The notes: generated from the sequence alone by a model not told the origin. A stretch of DNA of 64,000 nt from Clavaria fumosa (GCA_951802425.1 OX637801.1:1922001-1986000), one strand, 5' to 3'. Numbered from the stretch's first letter, positions 9,955 through 21,804 are shown. Program-made: numbers and translations.

Positions 9955-12099
9955 TCAGCCAGTCAGCCAGAATAGGAATGCCAGTCAAACAATGGCAAAC
10001 AAAATATGCTAAAAACAAAAACAAAAACTTGAAATTGAGCAGCCCTGTCTGGTCCCTCAGGCACAGGTTACCAATCAGGCATAGCTGCTTTTGGTAAGCT
10101 GCTATGACCATGGGAAAATTTTTGCACAGCTTGCAAAATATGACTTTTTATACACCAAAAAATCAGGGGATTCCAAATCTGGACACCCCACATTTGTATC
10201 TGCCTTGGTTCAGTGTCAATTTGCAAAATGAACAGAAAATAATCATTTTCCCACAATTTTGCAGTACCCTAGCTTGAAAATTGATAGCTAGAAGATACAC
10301 ACACTACCTGTGGACATATGGGGAGGGTGTGGATTAGTTTAACAACCCACCCACCATCTCTGTCACCTCCCTGGAATCTGTTACTAGGAATTAGGGTGTT
10401 ATTGGCCTGGGAGCATGGCTATTTGTTATATTGCAAATTCCAGCCATCAGACTACACCTTATGACATCTAATACAATCATACAAAAGCCCATAATTTTTG
10501 GTGCAGAATTACAGATTCCCCATGTCTATTTTCCCAGATTTCTTGAAATCTCTCCCCAGACAGTCCCCTTTGTCAAATCACATATTCTTGTTGTCTGATA
10601 GCTGACAAGGTATGCATGAATACATGTTCAAAGTTTGGTGAAGTTAGGCCAAGTTCTCAAGAAGATAGCCCAGAATGTCTCTTTTGGAGGACAGTCTGAA
10701 GTGAATAGTGTTGCCACGGTTCGGTTCAACTTCCGCTAACCGATGAGTCAAGCCGCATTTTAGCCGAACCGCGCCGATACTTCGGCTTACCAGTTTGAGC
10801 GGTTTTCGAGTGACTTAACCGCAGTTTAAGATCCATTTTTGGAAGAAAATCAGTTAATGCTGTTTTCCTTGGCTCATCCCCCCTTTGCTATCCCCTCATG
10901 GCCTGCCATCCCCACTCCTTACTACATTCAATACCCCTGCAATGCCCACAAGTTGTTGTGGCCTGGGGATGATTAAAAAAATGAGGTGGCTCATTTGCCC
11001 CAAAATTATGTAAGCGTTAATTATATAAGGTGGCTACTATATATAGAAGAAAACTGTTCTTACAAAAACCCCTCCAACCTTGAAAATAAGACTGGAAGTG
11101 AGTCTGACAATGCTCCCAAATGTGTCTGCACCCTCTTCTTTGAGACTCACAGCTGAGTTGGAGGAGCTACAGCTTGATTTCTTGGGATTTCCATTTTAGC
11201 ACCAAGCTGTGACTTAGCGCGTTGTAATCGGTTCGGCTTCGCTCAGCTTTCCGCATTTGGACAAAACCGATTGAACCGGACCGCGCCGGACTCCGCCGAA
11301 CTGTGGCAACACTAGAAGTGAAGGCAACAACACAGGCAAGGATAAGCAACACCTTGACTGTCTTCAAAAACACACATTCTGAGCTATCTTCCTGAGAACT
11401 TGGCCTAACTTCACCAAACTTTGAACATGTATTCATGCATACCTTGTCAGCTATCAGACAACAAGAATATGTGATTTGACAAAGGGGACTGTCTGGGGAG
11501 AGATTTCAAGAAATCTGGGAAAATAGACATGGGGAATCTGTAATTCTGCACCAAAAATTATGGGCTTTTGTATGATTGTATTAGATGTCATAAGGTGTAG
11601 TCTGATGGCTGGAATTTGCAATATAACAAATAGCCATGCTCCCAGGCCAATAACACCCTAATTCCTAGTAACAGATTCCAGGGAGGTGACAGAGATGGTG
11701 GGTGGGTTGTTAAACTAATCCACACCCTCCCCATATGTCCACAGGTAGTGTGTGTATCTTCTAGCTATCAATTTTCAAGCTAGGGTACTGCAGAATTGTG
11801 GGAAAATGATTATTTTCTGTTCATTTTGCAAATTGACACTGAACCAAGGCAGATACAAATGTGGGGTGTCCAGATTTGGAATCCCCTGATTTTTTGGTGT
11901 GTAAAAAGTCATATTTTGCAAGCTGTGCAAAAATTTTCCCATGGTCATAGCAGCTTACCAAAAGCAGCTATGCCTGATTGGTAACCTGTGCCTGAGGGAC
12001 CAGGCACAGGGCTGCTCAATTTCAAGTTGTGGTCTTTGTTTTTAGCATATTTTGTTTGCCAATGTTTGACTGGCATTCCTATTCTGGCTGACTGGCTGA
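9955..12099. repeat. Long inverted repeat (foldback), arms ~743 bp
   Basis: Arms 9955-10696 and 11356-12099 are near-identical reverse complements. For example, an open stretch at 10068-10256 (minus) recurs at 11796-11984 (plus) with one residue changed. The original loop is about 50 bp and contains a 609-bp MITE. No transposase is encoded. A transcript across it could fold into a long hairpin. Confidence 0.85.
10706..11314. mobile_element. hAT-like MITE, 609 bp, CpG-rich
   Basis: The ends are TAGTGTTGCCACGGTTCGG and the imperfect complement CCGAACTGTGGCAACACTA. An exact 8-bp target duplication GAAGTGAA flanks it (10698-10705 and 11315-11322). The terminal 100 bp or so at each side are rich in CpG, unlike the CpG-poor host sequence, which suggests recent insertion. 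It encodes no protein. Confidence 0.85.
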
Positions 12100-12450
12100 A
12101 TGTGCCAATGTATGGAACAATTCGAGCAGTCAATGTATCATGCAATTAGCCAGTGAATCAGAGGTGTTCATGTATGGGACAATTAGAGCAGTTAATATAT
12201 TGGCTATTTGACTAGAGTGGTCAATATATCATACAACTAGAGGTGGCCATGTATTAGCCATTGAATCAGAGGAGTCAATGCATGGTATGATTAGAAGACT
12301 TAATGTATCATACAATGAGTCAGTCAACCAGAGATGCCAATGTATGGGACAATTAGAGCAGTCAATGTACCATGCAATCAGCCAGTGAACAGAGGTGCTA
12401 ATGTATGGGACAAGTAGAGTGGCTACCTTGTGATTACAATTGGCCATATA
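12100..12450. repeat. Degenerate ~60 bp tandem repeats
   Basis: Variants of 'gtatgggacaattagagcag' followed by 'tcaatgtatcatgcaat' and 'cagccagtgaa' recur about five times. They lie between the foldback and the right end of the hAT-like element. No coding content is seen. Confidence 0.6.
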
Positions 12451-13026
12451 TCATTCTAGGTGTTCTAAATCAGAGGAATACATACAACACTGGAAAATGG
12501 TAATGAGAACCAATTCATACATGCTGCTACCAGGGTCTGGTGGAGATTGCTCATTTGCCCAATAGTGTTGCCTGCTTTTCTAAACAAATTGGGCCAGCTT
12601 GCCATGAAAGAGGCCAACTAGCCTGGTGCCAGCATCCTGCAAGAGTGCCAAATGGCTCTGGAGAAGTTGGTCAGTAAGATGGGTTTGGTAAAATTGCTGA
12701 GTGCTCACATGCATGTGTCTCATTGGCAAGCTTTGGGTTCATCTATGAATTCTGCTTCCCTGTATTAGTGCTGTCCAACTCAACTCACAACTCTCATCAT
12801 CTTGCTGGCAGCATGGGTATTCATGCAATATTCATGTCTGAGTATGCATCACAACATGTCACATCAAAGCTGTGGCTTCAGGGCTCGGCTTGGGCTTTTG
12901 AGAATACAAGCCAAGCCCTGAGCCCCACAATGCGGTCAGTAAGGCCCAGCTCGGCTCAGGCTTTAAGGGCTCAGCAGCCCAGGCTTCAGGGCTTTGAGCC
13001 AGGCCCTGTACATCACTAACCACAAC

Positions 13027-14106
13027 CAACAGAAATGGGAACAGAGATGTCAGAAAAGTGTGAAGCAATCATTAAGTCATTCAGAGAGGGATGACTCACT
13101 AAAGCTGCAGCTCTCACCCAAATCCTCGAGGCACTCAGTAGTCTGACCCTTGAGGTTGAGGATGTGCAATGAGAAGGAGCCTTTGACTCATATCTCCAGC
13201 TCCTGGAGCTGCATGAGCAATCCCTCCAAACTGTGGAGGAACAGGGGGAATGTACCTTGTCAGCTGGAGTTTGACAAGAGTGAGATGCAGATGACGCTCT
13301 TGGAATGTCTAAGGAGCCCAGGGCCAAGTCTGGAAAATGTTGTAGAGAGGATTCACCCGATCCCGATGGGGGAACCCTCAGGAAGTGAGCACCAGATGAG
13401 GCTCTTTACGCTTTGGCAAACTGAGCACAAGTCAGTGACATCCGAACCTCGAGCTCACCTGTAAAATGGTCCTCAACTATGGGACAGACCTCAAAAATGC
13501 TAAGTTGCACCTCCTCTCAACACCTGGGGTGCTGTGATTCCCAGAGAGTGAATGGGGTAACGTCCTGCTTGGCAGAGCAGTCAACCTCGACACCATCCTA
13601 TCAGGAGTGTATTCAACAGTCACAGACTTGCAGGCCATCAAAAACATTGGTGGACTTGAGATACACTTTGGGACTTCCAAACCTGTTAAGTCAGTCAACA
13701 CAGCTGGGGATTGGATGTTTGCCTGGCAACAAACCATTGCAGCCACCCAGTTTGCCTTCCCACACAGGGGTCAAGAACTCACTTGCTACACTGAGTATAT
13801 CTTGGGGCTCTTCTCATCCAAACAGGTTTGGTCCCATGGGAGGGTCATTGATATGGACCATGCCATTTGATGTTTCATTGGGGAGTCAAATGACATCGAA
13901 CTCAGCAATGCCAGATCCTTCTGCCAGTTCGAGTCCAGCTTCTTGGAGTCAGACAGCATCAGCCACAATGTTGACCACATGAGGAATTGATCAAAAAGGA
14001 GGGGAGACTGGGGAAGCAAGGAGCCATGCTGTCATTTCAATGAAGAGTGCTGCAATTGCACCAGTTGCCACTTCTGACATGTTTGCCAGATTTGTTGAGG
14101 GGAGCA
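13027..14106 (+). pseudogene. Gag-like ORF relic, possibly of a DIRS/tyrosine-recombinase retroelement
   Basis: Plus-strand translation with several stops and frame changes gives GRAVNLDTILSGVYSTVTD and GGLEIHFGTSKPVKSVNTAG. DWMFAWQQTIAATQFAFPHR and a final cysteine/histidine cluster (HFNEECCNCTSCHF, then HVCQIC) follow. This layout is a repeated gag-like ORF pattern that I associate with Agaricomycete retroelements; the DIRS link is inference. The longest open piece is 13607-13870. The hAT-like element is inserted just upstream of it. Confidence 0.5.
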
Positions 14107-14474
14107 CCAAGGGGAATGCTAAATAGAGAAGGAAGTGGCAAGGCACAGACAAGAGACAATGACAGGGAGAATACTTGGTGTGGTCTTGACTGCCTCAGGG
14201 GAGACCTCAATTAGTCCTGATTTAGTTAGATTATTTGATGGGAGATGTCAATACTGCTGTCCTGGATCTGCCTCCATCATGAATTCCAAAGTGTGGGAAA
14301 AGCTACAGGCACTGGTTGAGGTCACGTGGTGGGTAATGCCATTAACGCCTCTTCAAGGTCATGAACAGGTGCTAAAGGTCACAGTCCATCACATGACTTC
14401 ACTATTTGCTTTTCACTATTGGTCTTTGGAAGATGTTCAGGTTCTGATGGTAGCTTAGGTAAGCTATCCTGACA
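14107..14474 (-). mobile_element. 3' LTR of element A, truncated
   Basis: It matches 22403-22768, including 'ggggaatgctaaat' and the end 'aagctatcctgaca', but lacks the first ~180 bp of the full LTR. On the minus strand it begins TGTCAGGATAGC. It is preceded by a purine tract (gaagaggggg), as expected for a 3' LTR of a minus-strand element. Confidence 0.8.
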
Positions 14475-14485
14475 TGGCCCCCTCT

Positions 14486-15597
14486 TCAAGGCTGGGCATC
14501 ATGACTGGCTAGTTTCACTTTGTCTGGGTGCTTGAGGAAGAAGTCATGGAGGAGTAGTGAAACATTGGTGAGATTCTGGCAGGGTTCCCAGGTGTTTTCT
14601 TCAATTGGGTAGCCTAACCACTTCACCAAGTATTTTACTCCACATCCTACTTTCTTCACATCCAGAATCTCCTTGATGTCATATTCCAGGTGGTCATCAT
14701 TGATGGTGGGGGGAGGAGGAGGAGGAGGTTGGGACTGTGAGGCAAATGAAGGGGGAGTATATGGAGTTAACAGTGCTTCATTGAACACATCATGGATTCA
14801 CCAGGCAGGCAGTAGTTTGAGGCAGTACCTGGCTGGTCCCACTTTCTCCACAATAGTGAAAGGCCCAGCATGCTTGTTGTCAAGCTTCTTATTGGGGTGA
14901 TTCATCTTTAAGTTTCATGTGTCCAGCCACACAAGGTTCCCCTTTTGATACTCGTGGCTGGGTCATTTCCCACTATCATAACTCCTCTTCATGGCTAATG
15001 CAGTTTTCTCCATAGCCTTGCTAGCAGCATGCTGCGACTCTTCAAGCTTCACCATCCACTCATCAGCTGCTGGGTTTACCTTGGTTTGGGGATGGATTCC
15101 TCCATTCCAGGGATGCTGCCCATAGTCCAGGAAAAAGGGGTGTAGCCCATCACAGAGTGCTCTCAGTTATTCAGCATGAACTCTGCTGTGCTTAGCCAGT
15201 CAGCCCAATCATCTTGGAGATGGTCCACATATCCCTGTAGGTAGGTCTCAATCTCTTGGTTTACCCATTCAGTTTGTCCATCAGTTTGGGGGTGGAAGGT
15301 GGTGCTTGGATTTGCTTTTACTCTGATCATATGGTAAAACTCCTTCATGAATTGTGAGATGAACTGTGGCCTGTGATTGCTGATGACTTTCTGAGGAATA
15401 CTGTGGTTTCAGAATACTTGGTCATGCAAGATCCTAGTGGCTCCTAGGCTTGTGAGGTCAAACCCAATTGCTTCAATGAGTGTCCATTTAGTGAATTTAT
15501 CAACAATGATGAGGATGGAGTCAAACCCACAGGATTGGGGGAGAGGCCCTACTATGTCCCAGCTGATGACCAACCATGGCCTGTCTGGTACCTGTTA
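14486..15597 (-). pseudogene. Element A: integrase C-terminal part and chromodomain
   Basis: The chromodomain at 14486-14788 reads LEYDIKEILDVKKVG, then KYLVKWLGYPIEENTWEP, followed by a short tail. Integrase core pieces lie upstream, at 15163-15348 (FHPQTDGQTEWVNQEIETYL) and on to 15597 (WLVISWDIVGPLP). Frameshifts interrupt them. Fusion of integrase to a chromodomain defines chromoviruses, a Ty3/gypsy branch that targets heterochromatin. Homology to element B stops abruptly at 15597. Confidence 0.85.
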
Positions 15598-16552
15598 TGG
15601 ATCTGGTACTGGATGCAGTCAGAAATGAGTCACGGAGAGTCAGGATGACTCAGACAGGTCCTCAATTCCTTATGCAGTTGGTCTACAGGACTAGTAGATC
15701 CTCCAGTTCCATACCTTCCTGCTAACAGTATTGAAACCAACACTGCTAGCAAGGCATTGCTTTGGGCAGATATTATTATTATTAGTTAGTAACCTAAGTC
15801 ACAACATCCCATGGGCTTAGCCATTGACCCCTATGGTCTGCCTCAACCTGGTATCACTCCACAGGTTGATACTATGGCTCAATGACTGACCACTCCATAG
15901 GTATTGTACACTTAAGCCAAATCAACATAGATAGGTCAAAATAGATCAGTGAATATGTAGCTAACCAGACACAGGAGAAACAAGCTAAAGAGTTCATGAA
16001 ATTCTCCTGGTCTTGTAGACCATTCTACCTCTATAAACCTCTGCCTAATTCTCAGTACTTGGCTAGCTATTCACTACTTACTCTGATGAATACACTGGTA
16101 CATTGTACAGTAGAACACCTTGTACCCTATACCAAAATGTTCATAACTCATTCAATACTTACTGCACCAAGGGGAGCCGGCACAGGGCGGTTCATCCGAA
16201 GCCTGGGTACCTTTGGGTACCCAGGTCACTTGACCAGACAAAGTTCTTAGTCAGCAATTACTAGATTTAGTTCAACTAGACTTCGTCCTTAGTTTAACTA
16301 AATTCATCCTTAGCTCCTTGCTGGGCTAGACTTAGGCTTAATCCTCTTAGGGGATGGTGCAATTGATAAGTGGGTAGGTAATTATGCCTGGAACACGAGG
16401 TTCTGTCAGCTATTTATACTCAAATTCATATATCTACTACATTTGGAAAGATTCAACATAGCTCCTTAACTAGTAATTCTAACATACTGTTTAAGGACTC
16501 TAAATTAAGGAGAATTCAGTGGCTTTACATATCAGGCAAGATCATAATTATA
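15598..16552. other. Unassigned insert inside element A
   Basis: No gene is found. The stretch begins TGTTATGGATCT exactly where integrase homology stops, so it may start an LTR of another element. It contains the short palindrome CCTGGGTACC-TTT-GGTACCCAGG near 16202. The other end of this insert is probably near 18897 or 19123. Confidence 0.4.
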
Positions 16553-18148
16553 CAGTGACTCAAAAAACTGTCCGGATGTTTTGTGCTTTTGGATTATTTC
16601 AGCAATATCTCAATAACAGGTCAAGAAGCAGACATGTAAAACACACCATCTGATAGCCCTACCTCTTGGCTATCTGTCCATGTGTTCAGTTTTAACATAT
16701 GTTCAGTTTAAGTTGAGATATTTGGCCTTGTTTGTTGGTGTGTCATCTGGACAGTTTTTTTGCAGGCATCAAAAAGTAGAATAATTGAATGAATTTGTTG
16801 AATGGGTATCCCAATAAACAAAATAATGTTACCAGACCACTTTCTAGTATATAGGGAGGGCCTTCCTTCACTTTCCTCCAACTTTCCCACCATGAAGCAG
16901 CTCCCTACTAAGGGTAAGGCATCCATCATCTCTATGGTGGGAAATGGTGATTCCTGTCACAAATTTGCTGTTAGGCTTTGTGTTAGCCACTATACTGTCT
17001 CTGGACTGTGCTTCCAAACCTCTAGGACTCTTCCTGAAAGTGATTTGGTCACTTGTGACCCCCAATTACTATAATTCAGTACAGCTTATCACCATAAACA
17101 AGGCTGAGATAGCTTCCCACCTCAAAAGTAAGCTTAGAAATCAAAGGGAGAGTGTGTAGAACTGAGCTACAGTATGCCTAGAAGTGTTTTAAAAGTGTTG
17201 GGAGTTATGCAAAGTACAAAATTACTTGTTGTTTACTTACTTTGAATGTCTGCAAATGACTGTCAGGTTGACACCTTCACAAACAAATGCAAATATCTCA
17301 GCTTATGCTGGACTTGTGTTGAAGCTAAATATATGGACAGATAGCTGAGCAGGAGGGATATCAGATGATGCATTTCATATGTTTCCTCATTTAGTCATTA
17401 CTGAGGTATTGCTGACATAATCCAAAAACATGAAACATCTGTACCATTTTTTGAGTCACTGTAAGTAAACAACAAGTAATTTTGTACTTTGCATAACTCC
17501 CAACACTTTTAAAACACCTCTAGGCATACTGTAGCTCAGTTCTACACACTCTCCCTTTGATTTCTAAGCTTATTTTTGAGGTGGGAAGCTATCTCAGCCT
17601 TGTTTATGGTGATAAGCTGTACTGAATTATAGTAATTGGGGGTCAAAAGTGACCAAATCACTTTCAGGAAGAGTCCTAGAGGTTTGGAAGCACAGTCCAG
17701 AGACAGTATAGTGGCTAACACAAAGCCTAACAGCAAATTTGTGACAGGAATCACCATTTCCCACCATAGAGATGATGGATGCCTTACCCTTAGTAGGGAG
17801 CTGCTTCATGGTGGGAAAGTTGGAGGAAAGTGAAGGAAGGCCCTCCCTATATACTAGAAAGTGGTCTGGTAACATTATTTTGTTTATTGGGATACCCATT
17901 CAACAAATTCATTCAATTATTCTACTTTTTGATGCCTGCAAAAAAACTGTCCAGATGACACACCAACAAACAAGGCCAAATATCTCAACTTAAACTGAAC
18001 ATATGTTAAAACTGAACACATGGACAGATAGCCAAGAGGTAGGGCTATCAGATGGTGTGTTTTACATGTCTGCTTCTTGACCTGTTATTGAGATATTGCT
18101 GAAATAATCTAAAAGCACAAAACATCCAGACAGTTTTTTGAGTCACTG
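16553..18148. mobile_element. Tc1/mariner-like hairpin element with duplicated transposase N-terminus
   Basis: Arms 16553-17240 and 17461-18148 are ~99% identical reverse complements. They are separated by a 220-bp spacer. The outer ends are CAGTGACTCAAAAAACTGTC, flanked by TA on both sides. Each arm carries the same short open frame (16802-17074 plus; 17627-17899 minus). This reads KGKASIISMVGNGDSCHKFAV, then RLCVSHYTVSGLC, like the helix-turn-helix of Tc1-like transposases. The catalytic DDE domain is absent. The spacer ends in another copy of the terminal repeat at 17461, so the unit 16553-17461 is a complete short element to which an inverted partial copy is joined. Confidence 0.8.
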
Positions 18149-18150
18149 TA

Positions 18151-19123
18151 TCTCATGTCCTTATTGAGATATTCCTTCTCGAAGGTTCTACATATTCTAA
18201 AAATAATCAAAATGAGTCATGATGACTCATTTCTTGGGTCCTGGTTGTTGGGAATTGTGGGGAAGGACCACACAATCACCCCCGATTGCTTCTATGATGT
18301 TCTGCGACATTCTGCGACATTCCTGGCCTTGATTGTGTTGTTATCTCATCTATACTTCCTCTGTTTCCTCTTATCTCCCCCAGACTAGTCATAATTAAGT
18401 GTACTAGCCTTATTTAGCATGTGCTTCAGCTGTATTCTATGCCAGATATATGCTAGTAACACCCTAAGTACAAAGGGAGATGAGGGGAGGGCTGAAGGAC
18501 TGTGCACAAAGGTTGCAGGCACACAGTCTGCTCATGAGGATGACTAGTCCATATCTGGAAGTGCGGCAGTGTCGGCCATCACTGCTGATTGCTGCCCCCA
18601 CCACCATGGGAACTGGGCCGAACTGTCAGTCCTCAATCGCTTGATTGAGGTCCGATCATGATCAGGACTGCCCTGCAATGCCAGAGTGGTGCCAAACTTG
18701 CACCAGCGAGTTCACGACCCTGTAGCTCAGCCGAAAAAGCTCCGCGCCTCTCGTAAACTCGCGGGTATGACCTTATGGACCTTTCCGACATTTCTGTCTG
18801 TTCACCTTTTCTATTTAAAGCCTCCCTTTAGCGCTATTTTAGTAATACTAGAGTATGGCCTAAACAGCAGTAGAACCAGCCTGAGTGAGTGAATAACAGT
18901 TATTTCGTTTTGCTTTTACACATATAAGGGTAAAAGAGCAGTGGAAATTCAATGGTAAAAACCGTTTGTTTGTGCGGTTCTTTGTTCCTGCTGTAGAGCT
19001 GTTTCTTTCTTTCTTAGTACCACTTTCCTTAGTGTAAATCATACAGGGAGTAAGTTTGCATGGGTAATTGTACAGAGTGGCTAAAGGACATAGAGAGAGC
19101 ATGTATTAAAGAGACACATGATC
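18151..19123. other. Unassigned repeat sequence with an LTR-like promoter
   Basis: No protein is recognised. The segment 18560-18900 is richer in CpG than its surroundings, has a TATA-like 'ctatttaaagcc' near 18810 and ends 'gaataaca', compatible with the end of an LTR. The palindrome TCAATCGCTTGATTGA lies near 18633. Reverse transcriptase homology of element A resumes at 19124. Confidence 0.35.
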
Positions 19124-19982
19124 CTCCCTTCACATCAATCTTAGAGAAGATCTTTGCTCTGCACAGTTTGTCTACACAGTCTCGGATGTGCGGTAGCAGG
19201 AACTTGTCTTTAATCAGATACAAATTGAGTCTTGAGTAGTCAGTGATGGGCCAAAGTTTATCCTTTTCTCATTTAAAGAGGAATGGGCTGGCATAGGGTG
19301 ATTTGGAGGGTCTTATTCTCCCAGAGGCCAACTGTTCATCTATCCTGCAGTTCATCTCAGCTGTCTCTTCCCTGGTCAACAAGTAAAGCTTAGAGGATAA
19401 GTGGTCTGGGTCTTCATGAAACTCAATCTTAATGTCAAAGTTGGGTCACAGTTTGGGCAACTCATCCCACTTAGCCTCGCTGAAGACTGTTGGGTATAGC
19501 AACAGCCAGTCTGGCATGGTTCTGGTGTCCAAAAAGTGGTTATCCATGACAGTTTGTAGAGCGAAGTCGTAAGTGCTATTCTTAGGGTTACTGGGGTAGC
19601 GATATTTGGTAGTGAACTTGTAGGGCATGGAAGCAGAGGATGGGAAACAGCTCTGGGGGCAGCATTTAAAGGATATCTCCCCTCGTGTTCACTCAATATC
19701 AGGATTATGTTTTGACAGCCAGTCATGTCCCAGAATGATTTTGTGTGACTTTGTTGTACCAAGTAAAAAGTGAATTCGCTCTTGGTGGTCCTCTATCACT
19801 AGGATAAGGTCAATCCCATACTTGATGGGACCATCCTTGTTCAGGGAACCATCTACATTGTATACCCTGATTGATGTCGGCCGGGGTACTGGTTCCAGCC
19901 CAAGGCCTTTGCACCAGGCAAGGTCCATGAAACAATTCATACATCCTGAGTCTATCAGGACCCTAGCACTCCCCCACTGCAA
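19124..19982 (-). pseudogene. Element A: protease and truncated reverse transcriptase
   Basis: The minus strand gives an aspartic protease with RVLIDSGCMNCFMDL and GHDWLSKHNPDIE. A linker and the RT N-terminus follow (YLIKDKFLLPHIRDCVDKL, FSKIDVKGG). The RT stops at KGG (19124), so the catalytic centre, RNase H and integrase N-terminus are missing compared with element B. That loss is about 1.4 kb. Stops and frameshifts are present. Confidence 0.85.
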
Positions 19983-19999
19983 TGTGGTGAGGGTTTCAA

Positions 20000-21804
20000 A
20001 GTGAACTGGCAGAGTCAGGTCATGCTTTCGCTTTTTCAGTTTTTCTTGATGGTTGCTTTCAATATTTTGGTATTTTTTGCTTTCTTGTTATCTTTGTCCT
20101 CAGCCTTATTCTCACTCTGGGCATGTCTCCATAGCAAGATTGTATATTTGGGTATACTTGCTATGGTTACAGAGGCAGGGGTGGGAAGATGGCTTGTATT
20201 ATTATAGAGATGTAAGCTTGGACTTACTCCATCTCTCTTCCAAAATTCTGCTCCTGTGTAGGAGCTGGGGGACACTGCTGTTGTTGTTGTTGTTGCTGGG
20301 CCACCTGGGCACCAGTTGTCTGCCTCTCTCATTCATAGATCATGAGCCAATCATGAAGCAATGCCAACTCGTTCTCGTATTCTTCCACTTCCATCTGCAC
20401 AGGGGCCATCGTGCGAATTTGCGGCCTTGGGACATAGGGATGTGTGTCTGGGAGGTGACAGTTTTGAGCAATGTGACCAACCTGGCCACAGCAGAAGCAT
20501 CAATGCTCGGCAGCAGGAGCATGCATCTGGTCCACAATCATCCTGTCACTGGCACCAGTGGGATGGGGCAAAATTTGTGGAGCAGGGGTGCATTGCTGCT
20601 GCTGCAGGGTGGAGGGGAAGCAAGGTGCGACTCAGGGGGGCATCGGGATCAGATAGCGCAGGGGTGTTGGGGATGGGTGGAATTGTTGGGGCTGGGGCTG
20701 GGCAGGGCAGCCTGCATTCTGCTTGCGCACAATCGTGTTGAGTCTCCTCTGCTGGGCATCCAGCCTTTCAACCAGCCCTTTCCACTCGATGTAGGTAGTT
20801 GGCATCAGATTGATGCCATAAACACAAGTAGTCAGCCTTTGGTTGAGGTTCAACTCTAACCAGTGTACCAGTATATCTGAATCCCCATTTGGGTCCAGAT
20901 CAGCCTTGTGCATCAACGTCTCAAACTGTGTGAAAACTCCACTGCCTCTAGCAGACCCTGTTTCAGCTTGGCAATGTCGTTCAAGGCAGTCGCGGTAATG
21001 TTAGGGTTGTTGAAGGCTCTCCGCAAGTCTGTGACAAAGTCATCCCAGGTTCCAGCTACTCCAGTATTCAGTATTTCATCTGCTCTCATGTTTGCCCATT
21101 CCATGGCAAACCCATCTCCAGTAATCTTGCTCAACACAAATAGAATCTTGTTGAGGTCTGTGGTGTAAAGCCCCTGGTTGCCCAGGAACTGTAATTGGAG
21201 GGACCTAAGAAAGGTCCAGAAATTCTTCTTGTTGCTGTCAAAGGGGGTGATAGCTAGGTCCAGCCTCAGCATTTGGGCTGTGGGGACAGCATTGACCATT
21301 TCAGGCTTGGGCAAGGGTGGTGGTGAGGGTGCAGGCAGCAATGGACTCACAGGTCAGGGTTGCAGTTCCAGAGTTGTGGGTGGCTGTGGTGGTGGTGGTG
21401 ACAGTGCTGGTTGGACTAGGCACTTGTCTAAAGTCGCAAAGTCTATGGGGGGCTCGGTATGAACTGGCAGTGCTGGGGGGGATGGGGTTGATGGGTCAAC
21501 AGATGAAGGCGATGGGGTGGTATTCATGGAGGATGAACTGCTTGTATCCAACAAAGCTAAGTTCTGTCTGGACCTCCATGGAAATGTGTGTCAGTTCGGG
21601 TGCCAGCTTGTCGTTGTCGGAGTTTATGTATTCCTTGAGGTTGTTGAGGTTAATGTTGATAGGGCTGTTAGACACTGATCTTCCTCCAGGGGTGTCTGGC
21701 AATGCAACTCTCAATGCTTCTCTTAGTCTCTGCTCTCTCCTGCACTCTTCTTGTCTCTGTAATCTGGCAAAGTACAGGGCCACTGTTCTTCTTCTATAAT
21801 CCAC
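20000..21804 (-). pseudogene. Element A: gag with CCHC zinc knuckle
   Basis: From 21804 leftwards there is a basic N-terminal region (RRTVALYFARLQRQEECRRE) and a proline-rich linker. The retrotransposon gag core (MLRLDLAITPFDSNKKNFW, then FVLSKITGDGFAMEWANM) lies at 20913-21350. A CCHC knuckle CFCCGQVGHIAQNC is readable on the minus strand near 20466-20507. Several frame breaks separate the parts. Gag forms the retrotransposon particle. Confidence 0.8.

Larger units (their letters stand above)
8961..13018. mobile_element. hAT-like non-autonomous transposon, 4058 bp, with nested insertions
   Basis: Both ends carry the 17-bp perfect terminal inverted repeat TAGTGATGTACAGGGCC. They are flanked by an identical 8-bp target duplication ACCACAAC (8953-8960 and 13019-13026). 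An 8-bp duplication is typical of hAT elements. Both ends have subterminal GC-rich repeats of the GCTCAGGC/GGGCTTGG type, the usual form of hAT transposase binding sites. No transposase can be read inside. The interior holds a minisatellite, a 2.1 kb inverted repeat with a second MITE in its loop, and degenerate tandem repeats. It must be mobilised from elsewhere, or be dead. Confidence 0.85.

Noticed and set aside
10068..11984. Two near-identical 62-aa open frames
   Set aside because: They come from the two arms of the foldback repeat and show no conserved motif or coding bias.
16802..17899. Two identical 90-aa open frames as separate genes
   Set aside because: They are the same transposase fragment in the two arms of a hairpin element, without a catalytic domain.
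18716..18770. tRNA-like string 'CCTGTAGCTCAGCCG'
   Set aside because: It resembles an A-box region, but there is no acceptor-stem pairing, anticodon arm or B-box (GGTTCGAATCC) at the right distance.
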